From NCBI GenBank assembly GCA_030041415.1, contig JASHNX010000166.1:1-42752 (forward strand): a DNA stretch of 42,752 bases, read 5' to 3'. The notes under the pieces were generated by a model. That model made no database searches. It was not told the origin of the DNA and saw nothing but the letters and a program-made list of their open reading frames with translations. The stretch is from Candidatus Sulfotelmatobacter sp. GTDB taxonomy: Bacteria; Acidobacteriota; Terriglobia; Terriglobales; Acidobacteriaceae. The position numbers and the translations under genes were made by a program. Positions 1 through 7,891 of this stretch are shown here, one piece after another. Positions within the stretch are counted from its first letter, which is position 1. Every line of letters begins with the position of its first letter.

Positions 1-965
1 AAGATCTTAAAGATCTCGAATTCGGCCTCCAGCACGGCGTGGATGCTGTCGCTCTCTCGTTTGTTCGCTCCGCCGCCGATGTGGAATTGGTTCGCGAAAT
101 CGTGCGCGGCCACGGTGCAGATACCCCTCTCATCGCCAAGCTCGAAAAGCCGCAAGCCATCGATCACCTCGAGGAAATCCTCGAAGCGGTCGACGGCGTT
201 ATGGTCGCGCGCGGCGATCTCGGCGTCGAAATGCCGCCGGAGAAGATTCCCGCCATCCAGAAACATGTCATCCGCCGCTGCGCCGTCTGGCGCAAGCCCG
301 TCATCACCGCCACGCAGATGCTCGAATCGATGATCGAAAATCCCCGTCCTACGCGCGCCGAAGTCAGCGACGTGGCCAATGCAATTTTCGATGGCACTGA
401 CGCCGTCATGCTCTCCGCAGAGTCAGCTAGCGGAAAATATCCCCGCGAAGCCGTTTCCATGATGTCGCGCATCGTCATCGAGGCCGAAAGCCAGATGGAA
501 GAATTTACCCCTCCGCGCCGCCGCCGTGACCGGCACGGTCTTTCAGTAGCGGAAACGATCTGCGAATCCATCGCCCACGCCGCCGAAGATCTGCCCATGG
601 GCGCGATTGCCGTCTTCACCGAGACCGGCAACACCGCCCGCATGATTTCCAAATACCGCCCCAAGGCCGCCATCTACGCCTTCACTCCCAACATAACCGT
701 CGCCCAACGCACCCACATGTACTGGGGCGTTCACCCTATGAAGTGCGAGCCGAAACTTTCCAGCGACAGCATGGTGGACGTGGCCGAACATGAACTGCTC
801 AGGCGGCGGCTGCTCAAGAGCGGCGACGTGCTCGGCGTGGTCGCCGGCACGCGCCAGGCCTCGGGTTCTACTAACTTCATGCGCTTGCACACTGTCACTC
901 CCGAAGAGGCAGACGCTGTTTTCGTGCCCACGCCCAGGCGCGCCCCTCGCAGCCAGAGACTATAA
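1..965 (+). CDS. pyk: Pyruvate kinase, C-terminal part (5' end outside window)
   Basis: Last enzyme of glycolysis, phosphoenolpyruvate + ADP to pyruvate + ATP, cytosolic. The reading frame is open from base 3, so the gene starts before the window; 320 residues are visible. Seen: the barrel segment with the catalytic Lys region (AKLEKPQA), the metal/substrate strand VMVARGDLGVE, the signature ITATQMLESMI followed by NPRPTRAEVSDVANAIFDG, and the SAESASGKYP loop (Ser where many homologues have Thr, SAET). The C-terminal allosteric-type domain follows (FTETGNTARMISKYRP). The tail after residue ~300 is Arg-rich and probably disordered. The next gene begins 9 bp after the stop. Identity is certain; only the N-terminus is missing. 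Confidence 0.97.
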   Translation, partial: DLKDLEFGLQHGVDAVALSFVRSAADVELVREIVRGHGADTPLIAKLEKPQAIDHLEEILEAVDGVMVARGDLGVEMPPEKIPAIQKHVIRRCAVWRKPVITATQMLESMIENPRPTRAEVSDVANAIFDGTDAVMLSAESASGKYPREAVSMMSRIVIEAESQMEEFTPPRRRRDRHGLSVAETICESIAHAAEDLPMGAIAVFTETGNTARMISKYRPKAAIYAFTPNITVAQRTHMYWGVHPMKCEPKLSSDSMVDVAEHELLRRRLLKSGDVLGVVAGTRQASGSTNFMRLHTVTPEEADAVFVPTPRRAPRSQRL

Positions 966-966
966 T
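961..966 (+). promoter_or_regulatory. Perfect -10-like TATAAT just before a start codon
   Basis: TATAAT overlaps the pyk stop codon and ends 8 bases before the ATG at 975. No good -35 is seen 17 bases upstream. If used, transcription would begin at or next to the ATG, giving a leaderless message. The downstream gene has no well-spaced Shine-Dalgarno (GAGG lies 1 base from ATG), which fits. Confidence 0.3.
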
Positions 967-974
967 CGCGAGGT

Positions 975-1262
975 ATGTCGGAGGAATTCCTATCGGTGGC
1001 AATCTGGCATCCCGCCCGCGGCATGGAGGCCGCTGCGCTCGCCACCGTTCATGAAATCTCGGGCATCGTTGCCCGCAAGAATTATGGCCGCGATCTTCTC
1101 TACCGCAGCGGCTCTTCCTACGTGCTGCTGCGCTACTGGAATTCGGAAGCCGCTCGGCTCGCCGCTCACGAAGATCCCGATATGCTGCGCTGCTGGGCGC
1201 GCCTGGGAAACGAAATTCAGATCGTGAAGGTGTTTGAAAAACTGGAAACGGTCCCGAAGTAG
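975..1262 (+). CDS. Small ABM/Dabb-like hypothetical protein
   Basis: 95 residues, no signal peptide. The pattern, a short strand (LSVAIWHPA), a helix, then FLLYRSGSSYVLLRYWNS-like strands and a C-terminal strand (IQIVKVFEKLE), resembles the small ferredoxin-like barrel proteins of the ABM/Dabb group, but no catalytic motif is visible, so function is unknown. It sits 9 bp after pyk and 13 bp before the hydrolase, so the three may be co-transcribed, although a TATAAT right before its ATG could give it its own leaderless transcript. The ATG has GAGG only 1 base upstream. Confidence 0.75.
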   Translation: MSEEFLSVAIWHPARGMEAAALATVHEISGIVARKNYGRDLLYRSGSSYVLLRYWNSEAARLAAHEDPDMLRCWARLGNEIQIVKVFEKLETVPK

Positions 1263-1275
1263 AGGGTGCATAATC

Positions 1276-1956
1276 ATGCCTCGTCAGCCCGCTCCGGAAG
1301 TTTTCACCGACATCACCGTCGATCCCTTTGTGCGCGGATGGCTTCATCGTCCCGCGGCGGCCAGCGGCGACGTTCTGCTCCTCACTCACGGTGCTGGAGG
1401 CAACTGCAACGCGCCGCTTCTTGTCGCGTTCGCCGAAACTTTCTCTTCTGCAGGATTTCTCGTCCTGCGCTGCGATCTCCCCTACCGTCAGAATCGCCCC
1501 TACGGGCCGCCTGGCCCCGGCGACGCCAAACGTGACCGCGCCGGATTGAAAAACGCCCTTACTGTCCTCGCCAAAATGGCCTCACACCGCGCTTTCATCG
1601 GCGGCCAATCCTACGGTGGACGCCAATGCAGTATGCTTTGCGCCGAACATGAGAACGCCCCCGTCATCGCTGGCCTTCTTCTGCTTTCCTATCCGCTTCA
1701 TCCTCCCGGCAAGCCTGAGCAGCTCCGCACTCAGCACTTCACCGATCTCCGAACGCCAACACTCATCATCCAAGGCACGCGCGACGCCTTCGCTTCCATC
1801 TCCGAGCTTGAGCAAGCCATCAAGCAGATTCCCGCGAAAACCCGGCTCGTGCCGGTCGAAGGCGCAGGTCACGATTTAGGATTCAAAGGGAAAAATAAGA
1901 AAAGCGACTTGCCAAGGAAGATTGCGACGGAATTCGAATCGTTCTTTATGCAGTGA
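1276..1956 (+). CDS. Alpha/beta hydrolase (KANL3/Tex30-like)
   Basis: 226-residue cytosolic alpha/beta hydrolase of the dienelactone-hydrolase-like, KANL3/Tex30 type; substrate unknown. Seen: LLTHGAGGN (oxyanion loop), nucleophile elbow GGQSYGGRQ (Ser), IIQGTRDAF (acid Asp) and GAGHDLGF (His), in the proper order. The reading frame is open from 1234, but ATG 1276 is preferred because GAGGG lies about 9 bases upstream and the product then begins just before the first beta strand. Placed after the small ABM-like gene, probably one transcript with pyk. An esterase acting on small carboxylic esters is a guess from the fold only. Confidence 0.85.
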   Translation: MPRQPAPEVFTDITVDPFVRGWLHRPAAASGDVLLLTHGAGGNCNAPLLVAFAETFSSAGFLVLRCDLPYRQNRPYGPPGPGDAKRDRAGLKNALTVLAKMASHRAFIGGQSYGGRQCSMLCAEHENAPVIAGLLLLSYPLHPPGKPEQLRTQHFTDLRTPTLIIQGTRDAFASISELEQAIKQIPAKTRLVPVEGAGHDLGFKGKNKKSDLPRKIATEFESFFMQ

Positions 1957-1980
1957 GTGACGTCAAAGCTCCCAAAGCCA

Positions 1981-2197
1981 ATGTCATTCCGAGCCGCGCC
2001 GAAGGCATGGCCAGGAACCTGCTTTCGATTCTGCGAATCAACCGCCTACCACGCTTGCCATTCCGAGCGCAGACTGCGCCGCCCAACCCACCAGTAACGC
2101 TTGTCATTCCGGGCACGAGCGTCGCGCTTAAGCCAGCAGTAATCTTTGTCATTACGAGCGCAGCTTTATCGCGCGAGGAACCTGCTTTTGAGGGGCT
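1981..2197. repeat. Array of four degenerate GTCATTCCGAG repeats
   Basis: In the spacer between the convergent hydrolase and rhomboid genes, a GTCATTCCGAGC-like core occurs near 1983, 2063 (GCCATTCCGAG), 2104 (GTCATTCCGGG) and 2149 (GTCATTACGAG). Copies 2-4 are each preceded by a related CC(A/T)..AGTAA/ACCACGCTTG-like stretch, and copies 1 and 4 are followed by AGGAACCTGCTTT. This looks like several units of a dispersed intergenic repeat stacked in one site. No coding potential is apparent. Confidence 0.75.
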
Positions 2198-3043
2198 CTA
2201 ATTCACCCACCCCGATTTCGACCCGCCGTTTCCCTTGCGCGCATCGTCATCCGGAGGAATATAGTTCCCATGCTCGTCGAAGTGCACGTCGCGGTCATGC
2301 TTGCGCATGTAGACTTCAAACTTTCTCGCCGCCCGCCGCCGCCGCCATCGGTAGTATTCATTGCGCATGCTGAAGTACCGCTCTGAAGCCGAGAAGCTCA
2401 GTCCACGGCGCGGCATGAATTTCAAATACAAATATCCGAAGAGCAGTCCGCCCAGGTGGGCAAAGTTCGCGACGCCGCCGGTTTCCTGGATCGCTCCCAC
2501 CAGCGTCAAAAACACAATCCCCCAGACGAAATATTTCGCCTTGATCATGAAGGGCAGCGGAAACATCATGATCTCGCTCTCGCCGTACGTCATGCCGAAC
2601 GCGACCAGCAACCCGTAAATCCCGCCCGAAGCGCCAATCGTCGTGGTCAGCGGGGTTACGCCCGGCAAATGCGCGTAGCTGACTGCCACGGTTGTTACCG
2701 CAGCCGCCACCGTGCAGAAGAAATAAAACTCCAGAAATCGCTGCGATCCCCAATCGCTCTCCAATTGCGAACCGAACATCCACAGCGCCAGCGCGTTAAA
2801 CAGCAGGTGCAGTAAACCGAAGTGCAGGAAGGAATATGTGATCAGCTCCCAGATCATCCCATGCATCACCTGCACGGGAATCAGGCCAAAATAAATGCGC
2901 ACCCAGTAATGCACTTCCGGGGCTGCCAGCTCCAGCAGCGCCATCAGCAAATACACGCCTGCATAAATAAGAATCAGCCGCTTCACCCAGCGGGTGAACG
3001 GTGGCAAGCTCAACGAAAATGTACGTCCGCGACTGAATGCCAC
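2198..3043 (-). CDS. Rhomboid family intramembrane serine protease
   Basis: 281-residue polytopic inner-membrane protease that cleaves transmembrane segments of other proteins. Seen: about six membrane segments between residues 22 and 208, the H74/H79/N83 cluster in HFGLLHLLFN, the catalytic Ser139 in IGASGG, and catalytic His196 in NFAHLGGLLFG. After the last helix comes a cytoplasmic Arg-rich tail of ~70 residues (WRRRRAARK, then acidic/Gly). Start is GTG at 3043, with only a weak GAGA upstream; no better in-frame start precedes the first helix. It faces the upstream hydrolase across a repeat array and follows the M28 peptidase gene by 100 bp. Substrate unknown. Confidence 0.93.
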   Translation of the reverse strand: MAFSRGRTFSLSLPPFTRWVKRLILIYAGVYLLMALLELAAPEVHYWVRIYFGLIPVQVMHGMIWELITYSFLHFGLLHLLFNALALWMFGSQLESDWGSQRFLEFYFFCTVAAAVTTVAVSYAHLPGVTPLTTTIGASGGIYGLLVAFGMTYGESEIMMFPLPFMIKAKYFVWGIVFLTLVGAIQETGGVANFAHLGGLLFGYLYLKFMPRRGLSFSASERYFSMRNEYYRWRRRRAARKFEVYMRKHDRDVHFDEHGNYIPPDDDARKGNGGSKSGWVN

Positions 3044-3143
3044 AATCTCTTAATCCGTTACAAGCATCTCTGCCACGACCAAGGGAGGGACGAAATCACG
3101 CTACAAATCCCAAGGAGTATGGTATCAGCTTACCCGCCGCAAC

Positions 3144-4544
3144 TCAGTGCTCTGGCGACGGCACCACCGGCAAGCTTCGATGTCCCTGCGCGTCGACCGC
3201 CCTCACCCCAAAGATGACATTATCCTTCGAAACCTTCACGGTCGCGCGCGTCACCACCCCAACCTTTTGGACGTATTCCCATTCCGGAGACGTCGTCGCC
3301 CGCCATAGAATTTCATACTCCGTCGCCCGGCCGCCCGGTGATGCATCCCACGTCATGGTTGAATCGTTCTCCAGGTTTTTCGTCAGCAGATGTACATTCG
3401 CCGGAGGCGCCGGCGCCGACGCTAGCGACGCCAATGTCCCCGCATTCAGCCGCGCCACATCGGCCACGTAATCAAAATCCACAAACTTCGAGAGATCGCC
3501 GTATTCGATGCCATTCTCCGTTCGTACGTTCTGGTGCTGATGGTGGAAATCTTCTCGATATTCCGTAAACCGCACTGCCGCAAACCCCTCCTGATTGAAC
3601 GAATAATGGTCTCCCCCGCGCAAATACCGGTCCAACCGGAACACCAGCGTCGGCTTAGCGCCCGCATCGTAACTGCCGCCCACGTCGTAGATATATCGTG
3701 CCAATTCCCGCGACGGCGAATCGTTCTCCCCGCCCAGCGAGCGAATCCGGCGAATGTCCTGGTCTGTGGCCGCGGCTGGCAACCCCTCCGAAAACACCCG
3801 CACTACCGCATGATCCTGTTCCGCGCTTTTGTCTCCGCCAACAATGTCGTTATTCAAAACCGCTTCCACGTCCCATCCCTGCTGCTTCGCCATTTCCGCA
3901 AAATGATGGCTCCCGTTCAAACCCTGTTCCTCGCCCGCAACCGTCAAAAAAACAATCGTTGCCGGGAACTTCATCTTGCTCAGCACTCGTGCGCACTCTA
4001 GGCTCACCGCTGTGCCGCTGCCATCGTCGTTCGCCCCCGGCGCGTCATCCGTGATGTTGAGTGTGTCGCTGTTCCGCGAATCGTAATGCCCGGTCACCAG
4101 CACGATCCGCTTCGCGTTCTCCGGATCGGAACCTTTCAAAACCGCATAAACATTGGTGATTACCGTAGGCTGCGGAATGCGATCCGCCGGCTGTTGCGTA
4201 AACGAATCAGTCTTCACTTCCAAACACCCGCCGCAGTCTTTCGAATATCGTTCGAATTCCGCTTTGATCCACTCTCGCGCCGCTCCAATCCCGCGCCCCG
4301 CCACAATCGATGCATCGTCCTGCGCGGAAATCGTCGAACGCGTTCCAAAACTCACCAGCTTGTCGATGTTCGCCTGGATGCGCTCCGCCGAGACTTGTTT
4401 CAATGCCGCCACAATCTGAGGGTCAACCGGCATCGGCCCCGCGGTTACCGCCGTCCCCGCATTTTGTGCCTTCATTCCTCCGCCAGCCGCCAGCATCAGC
4501 CCGACAACACACATCCAACTTTTGCTCTTTCGAGGTGAAATCAT
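3144..4544 (-). CDS. Secreted M28 family zinc aminopeptidase
   Basis: 466-residue exported peptidase, expected to remove N-terminal residues from peptides outside the cytoplasm with two zinc ions. Seen: signal peptide (Lys/Arg start, hydrophobic residues 11-23, likely cut after AQ/A around 27-34); zinc and catalytic residues in order H153 (TGHYDSR), D173 (GANDDGSG), E205/E206 (AGEEQGLNGS), D233 (NNDIVGG) and a late His in EDFHHQHQN. The last ~85 residues after a Pro/Ala linker form a fibronectin-III-like domain (MTWDASPGG, YEILWRA). The ATG at 4544 has GGAG five to six bases upstream. Specificity (leucine, glutamate or other) cannot be read from the sequence. Confidence 0.93.
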   Translation of the reverse strand: MISPRKSKSWMCVVGLMLAAGGGMKAQNAGTAVTAGPMPVDPQIVAALKQVSAERIQANIDKLVSFGTRSTISAQDDASIVAGRGIGAAREWIKAEFERYSKDCGGCLEVKTDSFTQQPADRIPQPTVITNVYAVLKGSDPENAKRIVLVTGHYDSRNSDTLNITDDAPGANDDGSGTAVSLECARVLSKMKFPATIVFLTVAGEEQGLNGSHHFAEMAKQQGWDVEAVLNNDIVGGDKSAEQDHAVVRVFSEGLPAAATDQDIRRIRSLGGENDSPSRELARYIYDVGGSYDAGAKPTLVFRLDRYLRGGDHYSFNQEGFAAVRFTEYREDFHHQHQNVRTENGIEYGDLSKFVDFDYVADVARLNAGTLASLASAPAPPANVHLLTKNLENDSTMTWDASPGGRATEYEILWRATTSPEWEYVQKVGVVTRATVKVSKDNVIFGVRAVDAQGHRSLPVVPSPEH

Positions 4545-4718
4545 TTAGGCTCCCGAATCGACAGTCTGGTTGAAAACGTACGGTTCAAGAAACAACGCGC
4601 CACTAAAGACTGACCGAGAAGATACTGGCCGAAAGACGAAAACGGATTGAAAAGAATTGTCAAGTTCCGCGCCGCTGCGTCCCGCCCGAGATTCCGCCCC
4701 TCGCCGGCGTCCTACCCC

Positions 4719-4747
4719 TTGACCTCCGGCGGGGAAGAATCTAAATA
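4719..4747 (+). promoter_or_regulatory. Sigma-70 type promoter for the zinc-ribbon gene
   Basis: TTGACC (4719-4724), a 17-base spacer, and TAAATA (4742-4747). Transcription would start near 4754, about 50 bases before the ATG at 4803. Strongest -35/-10 pair noted in the window; it lies in the 258-bp spacer between divergent genes. Confidence 0.65.
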
Positions 4748-4802
4748 TTATCAAGGAGCATCAAGACCTCATTGAGCGCTATCGAAGCGGAGTGTAGAAA
4801 TC

Positions 4803-4997
4803 ATGGTTCTTTGTCCTGAATGCGAAACCGATTTGGACGTCGAAGAAGACGAAGTTGACGAAGGCGAAATCGTCTCCTGCCCCGAGTGCGGCACCGACTT
4901 CGAAGTGGTCACGACCAGCCCCCTGGAATTGAAGGCCATCGAAGAGGGTTACGTCGATGAGGAGGAAGAAGTGGAGAGCGAAGACGGTGACGAGTAG
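4803..4997 (+). CDS. LysW-like zinc-ribbon protein
   Basis: 64 residues, very acidic. Two CPEC knuckles (residues 4-7 and 27-30) form a zinc ribbon like that of LysW, the amino-group carrier protein of lysine/arginine synthesis in Thermus and archaea. The phrase GEIVSCPECGTDFEVV and the following SPLEL are LysW-like, but the carrier C-terminus EDWGE is not present: this protein ends EDGDE. The terminal Glu on which LysX would load the substrate is kept, the Trp is not. No lysX, lysZ, lysY or lysJ genes are nearby. It may be a true carrier, or only a LysW-related zinc ribbon. A promoter lies at 4719-4747; the next gene overlaps its 3' end. Confidence 0.85.
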   Translation: MVLCPECETDLDVEEDEVDEGEIVSCPECGTDFEVVTTSPLELKAIEEGYVDEEEEVESEDGDE

Positions 4998-5418
4998 CCT
5001 GCGCCGCTTGTCTTTCCGTGCGCATCTCCTCCTTTGCTCCTTCGCGATTATTTTTCTCGTCGCTGCTTCGACCCCGCGCCTGTTTCCCTCGGCCCATGCC
5101 GCCCCCAGTAAACTCAAACCCACGGACGATTACGCCCTTATCTTCGGTACGGTATGGGGACCGGATAACCATCCTGTTTACGGCATCAAAGTCGAAATTC
5201 GCCGTGCCCCCGGCAAAAAGCCGCACTGGGAGCTCTATTCCGACCACGCCGGAGAATTTGCCCAGCGCGTTCCAGCTGGCGAAGCCGACTATGTCATTAC
5301 CGCCGATCTCAAAGGCGTCAAAACCAAAGACGGTCAACCGGTGCGCTTGCAGGAGCCGGTCACAATCCACGTGGAATACGACGAGCGCGTCGATATGAGT
5401 TTGCATCTCACGCGATAG
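4957..5418 (+). CDS. Exported carboxypeptidase-regulatory-like domain protein
   Basis: 153 residues. An Arg/Lys-rich start is followed by a hydrophobic segment (LLLCSFAIIFLVAAS) and a likely cut near AHA/A, then a single beta-sandwich of the carboxypeptidase D regulatory type (IFGTVWGPDNHPVYGIKVEIRR ... DHAGEFAQRVPAGEADYVI). Such domains bind or scaffold outside the cell; no enzyme motif is seen. Start ATG 4957 (AGAGGG 8 bases before) overlaps the zinc-ribbon gene by 41 bases; GTG 4987, with GGAG 10 bases upstream, would overlap it by only 11 bases and leave a shorter n-region, so the start is open. A related protein is encoded at 6566. Confidence 0.8.
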   Translation: MRRKKWRAKTVTSSLRRLSFRAHLLLCSFAIIFLVAASTPRLFPSAHAAPSKLKPTDDYALIFGTVWGPDNHPVYGIKVEIRRAPGKKPHWELYSDHAGEFAQRVPAGEADYVITADLKGVKTKDGQPVRLQEPVTIHVEYDERVDMSLHLTR

Positions 5419-5429
5419 GCAACTAGAAT
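5401..5429 (+). promoter_or_regulatory. Possible promoter TTGCAT-N17-TAGAAT
   Basis: TTGCAT (5401-5406), exactly 17 bases, TAGAAT (5424-5429), about 40 bases before the ATG at 5469. The -35 overlaps the end of the previous reading frame. TAGAAT also occurs before hemB and lepA. Confidence 0.45.
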
Positions 5430-5468
5430 TCCTTCCACTGCCCCCGTACGCTCGCCAGGAGTGTTCGT

Positions 5469-6569
5469 ATGCGCCATGTAACGTTTGCATCCGGCACCGC
5501 GTTCGTCGTGCTTCTTTTCACTGCTTCTCTCTGGCCGCAAGTTTTCCACACCGCCTCCGGCCCGCATTTCTTCGCCGCCATCTCGCCGCAGGACTCCTCG
5601 ACCCAGGAAGAATCCAACTCTACTGGCACCGATACTGAGCCTGCTCGCGCCTTTCGCGCGTCCGTTCGCGTTCTTTTCGATCACGAGAAATTCGACGATC
5701 TCGAGCGCATAGCTGCCAAGGCGCGGTCGGGAAAAGAGCGCTTCCGCGGTGGCTCCTGGAAACTATATGCCTTCTACGAAATGATCGAGGGTCCCGGTAC
5801 GCTTACTTCCACCGACGCAGTCTGGAACGCCCACATCGAACGGCTGCAACGCTGGATCGCCGCCAGGCCCGATTCCATTACTCCGCGGGTCGCTCTCGCC
5901 AAGGCATATTTAGGACTGGCCTGGAAGGCGCGCGGGAATGGATACGCCAAAACCGTCACGCAGCAGGAATGGGGCGTCTTTAAGCAACGCGTGCAGCAGG
6001 CTCGAGATACGCTGGAGCAGGCGCAATCGCTCCCACAAAAAGATCCGCAATGGTTTCGCGACATGCAGACCGTCGCGCTCGCTCAAGGATGGGAGCGTAA
6101 GCAGGAAGACGATTTGCTTCAGCAGGCAAGCAGTTTCGAGCCCGCCTATTTCTATTATTACTATGCCCACGCGAACTATCTTCTGCCGAAGTGGTACGGC
6201 AAGCCGGGCGAGGCGGAATCGTTTGCTCAAACCATAGCCGACCGTATTGGCGGGCCAGAGGGTGATTTCGTCTACCTTCGAATTGCCTACGACCTGAATT
6301 GCTGTAAATCGAAGCAGCAGATGCCCGGTCTTTCTTGGGATCGGGTAAAGCAGGGATTTGCCGCACAGGAGCAACTTTACGGCATCACCAACCGCCAGTT
6401 GAATGCCATGGCGTTCATGGCGGCGCGCCAGGGAGATCGAACCTTCGCGGAGCAGATGTTCTCCCGCATCGGCGACAATTGGGATGAGGTAGTCTGGCAC
6501 AGCAAGGAAAAATTCAACGACAGCAAGAGCTCACTTTCATTAGAAAGGCCTGTCCAAGCGAAGCAATGA
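5469..6569 (+). CDS. Exported DUF4034-like protein
   Basis: 366 residues. N-terminal signal peptide (hydrophobic residues ~9-24). The body is helical with TPR-like spacing and contains phrases I associate with DUF4034: FDDLERIAAKAR, GGSWKLYAFYE, RVALAKAYLGLAWKARGNGYA, EPAYFYYYYAHANYLLPKWYG, GGPEGDFVYLRIA. The molecular function of the family is unknown. The ATG has AGGAG 7 bases upstream, and a candidate promoter lies at 5401-5429. The stop overlaps the next start (ATGA), so the two are probably translated together. Family assignment is from memory of the motif set. Confidence 0.8.
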   Translation: MRHVTFASGTAFVVLLFTASLWPQVFHTASGPHFFAAISPQDSSTQEESNSTGTDTEPARAFRASVRVLFDHEKFDDLERIAAKARSGKERFRGGSWKLYAFYEMIEGPGTLTSTDAVWNAHIERLQRWIAARPDSITPRVALAKAYLGLAWKARGNGYAKTVTQQEWGVFKQRVQQARDTLEQAQSLPQKDPQWFRDMQTVALAQGWERKQEDDLLQQASSFEPAYFYYYYAHANYLLPKWYGKPGEAESFAQTIADRIGGPEGDFVYLRIAYDLNCCKSKQQMPGLSWDRVKQGFAAQEQLYGITNRQLNAMAFMAARQGDRTFAEQMFSRIGDNWDEVVWHSKEKFNDSKSSLSLERPVQAKQ

Positions 6570-6982
6570 ATCTGTCATCAGGTCGTGATCGGCAACCAGT
6601 TTTTCATTGCTATTCTTATTTTCGTCGAACTCCGTACTTTGTCCCGCTCCTCGCTCTTGCCCTCCTGTTTGCGGCGTCCTTGCCTCTGCGCGCCACTCCC
6701 GACAAGAAAAATCAGCAGCTGGGCCGCCTCCTCTACGGCAAAGTCCTCGATCAGCGCGACAATCCCGTTCCCAACGCGGTCGTCTATCTCACCAACTCCC
6801 GCACCCACGCTGTAAAAACCTACATCATCGGGGAAGACGGCACGTATCGTTTCCCTGGCCTCGACACGGTCGATTACGAGGTTTATGCCCAATATAACGG
6901 CCATAAAAGTGATACCAAGTCGGTCAGCCAGTTCGATGACCGCCCGCAGGTCTATATCGATCTCAAGATCAACACTCAATAA
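6566..6982 (+). CDS. Exported carboxypeptidase-regulatory-like domain protein
   Basis: 138 residues. The start overlaps the DUF4034-like stop by 4 bases (ATGA), implying translational coupling. Hydrophobic segment 25-42 ends in PLRA/T, a likely signal-peptide cut after a long n-region. The mature part is one regulatory-like beta-sandwich: LYGKVLDQRDNPVPNAVVYL, EDGTYRFPGLDTVDYEVYAQYNG. No catalytic residues. Same architecture as the protein at 4957, suggesting duplication within this cluster or a shared envelope role. An internal ATG would shorten the n-region only if a later start were used; none has a better ribosome site. Confidence 0.8.
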   Translation: MNLSSGRDRQPVFHCYSYFRRTPYFVPLLALALLFAASLPLRATPDKKNQQLGRLLYGKVLDQRDNPVPNAVVYLTNSRTHAVKTYIIGEDGTYRFPGLDTVDYEVYAQYNGHKSDTKSVSQFDDRPQVYIDLKINTQ

Positions 6983-7071
6983 AAGCTGTTGCCCAATAAG
7001 GTGCCATACAACTTTTTCGTCGTCTTCGGGTTCAATTCAGGTAGAACAATGTTGTAGTCGGAGGAAATACC

Positions 7072-7668
7072 TTGAACGCACTGCACTCTTTTTTCAGCAA
7101 GAACCGCGCTCTGGCAGCGGTGTCCGCTACTTTTGTTTTGATGGCCGTGGCAGTCGTGTCGCTTCGCGCCCAGCAGGGATCGATGAGCCCTTACCAGAAC
7201 GAAGGCGATGGCGTCAGCGTCGGCGGCAAATGGATGGTCTTTCGCTCAGAAGATAAAATGACCGGCGCCAAAAAAGCCCGTTTCGAACTCATGTCCAATA
7301 ATTATCTGCGTGCCGATCCTAACTCCAAGCCGCGCGTGGAACTAGTCTGCACCAACGGCAAGTACGAATATTCCGACTTCAACCCCGGCGAGCGTCTCGG
7401 TCGACCCGACTATCCCGGTTTCTGGGGACAGCCGAAAATGGAAGTCATGGTCCGCATCGACGGATATCACGATCATAAAGGCTGGAACTGGGTTCGCGGT
7501 CACTTCCTCGCCATGGATAAAGGCACCATCCGCGGCATGCTCGGCGGCGAAGTGTTCAACATCGAAGTCAAGACTCGGTCTGGCCCTCAGATCGCCGAAT
7601 TCTCTCCGGCCGGTATCGATCTCAGCGAAGTCAAGCGGGCCTGCGACTTAACTCCGCACAAGCCGTAA
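7072..7668 (+). CDS. Exported protein of unknown function
   Basis: 198 residues, not recognised. Start is TTG at 7072, chosen because GGAGG (7060-7064) sits 7 bases upstream. A signal peptide is clear (hydrophobic LAAVSATFVLMAVAVVSL, cut near RAQ/Q). The mature part is rich in short strands and aromatic residues (GKWMVFRSEDKMTGAKKARF, DYPGFWGQPKMEVMVRID, GWNWVRGHFLAMDKG), suggesting a beta-rich domain. One Cys pair-like spacing (C in VELVCTNG and KRACDL) could form a disulfide. It closes the run of exported proteins beginning at 4957 and is followed by a strong hairpin. Confidence 0.75.
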   Translation: MNALHSFFSKNRALAAVSATFVLMAVAVVSLRAQQGSMSPYQNEGDGVSVGGKWMVFRSEDKMTGAKKARFELMSNNYLRADPNSKPRVELVCTNGKYEYSDFNPGERLGRPDYPGFWGQPKMEVMVRIDGYHDHKGWNWVRGHFLAMDKGTIRGMLGGEVFNIEVKTRSGPQIAEFSPAGIDLSEVKRACDLTPHKP

Positions 7669-7692
7669 TATCGCCAGTTTGTCTGTTGAGTG

Positions 7693-7735
7693 CCCCACTT
7701 CCCGCCTCCGCTGCGGGAAGTGGGGTTGTCGTTTC
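7693..7735 (+). terminator. Perfect 13-bp hairpin, likely terminator
   Basis: CCCCACTTCCCGC (7693-7705), a 7-base loop, GCGGGAAGTGGGG (7713-7725), then TTGTCGTTTC. The T run is interrupted, so intrinsic termination may be partial. It lies 25 bp after the stop of the preceding gene. Confidence 0.55.
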
Positions 7736-7751
7736 AACCAGCCTTAACCGG

Positions 7752-7802
7752 CGTCATCCTGAGCGTAGCCGTTTTCTCCAGGCGGAGCGAAGGATCTCGC
7801 GC
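7752..7802. repeat. Dispersed GTCATCCTGAGC-type repeat
   Basis: GTCATCCTGAGC at its left end and GAGCGAAGGATCTCGCGC at its right, the layout of the dispersed repeat seen at 8551, 38547 and 42432. Non-coding spacer. Confidence 0.6.
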
Positions 7803-7891
7803 GAATCGGAGCCGCGCTTTATCGCCTCTCCGGTAACTTGCACTTCCTTGGCCTCTCTGTTCCACTAAACCAGTCCGCAACGCGAGACACC

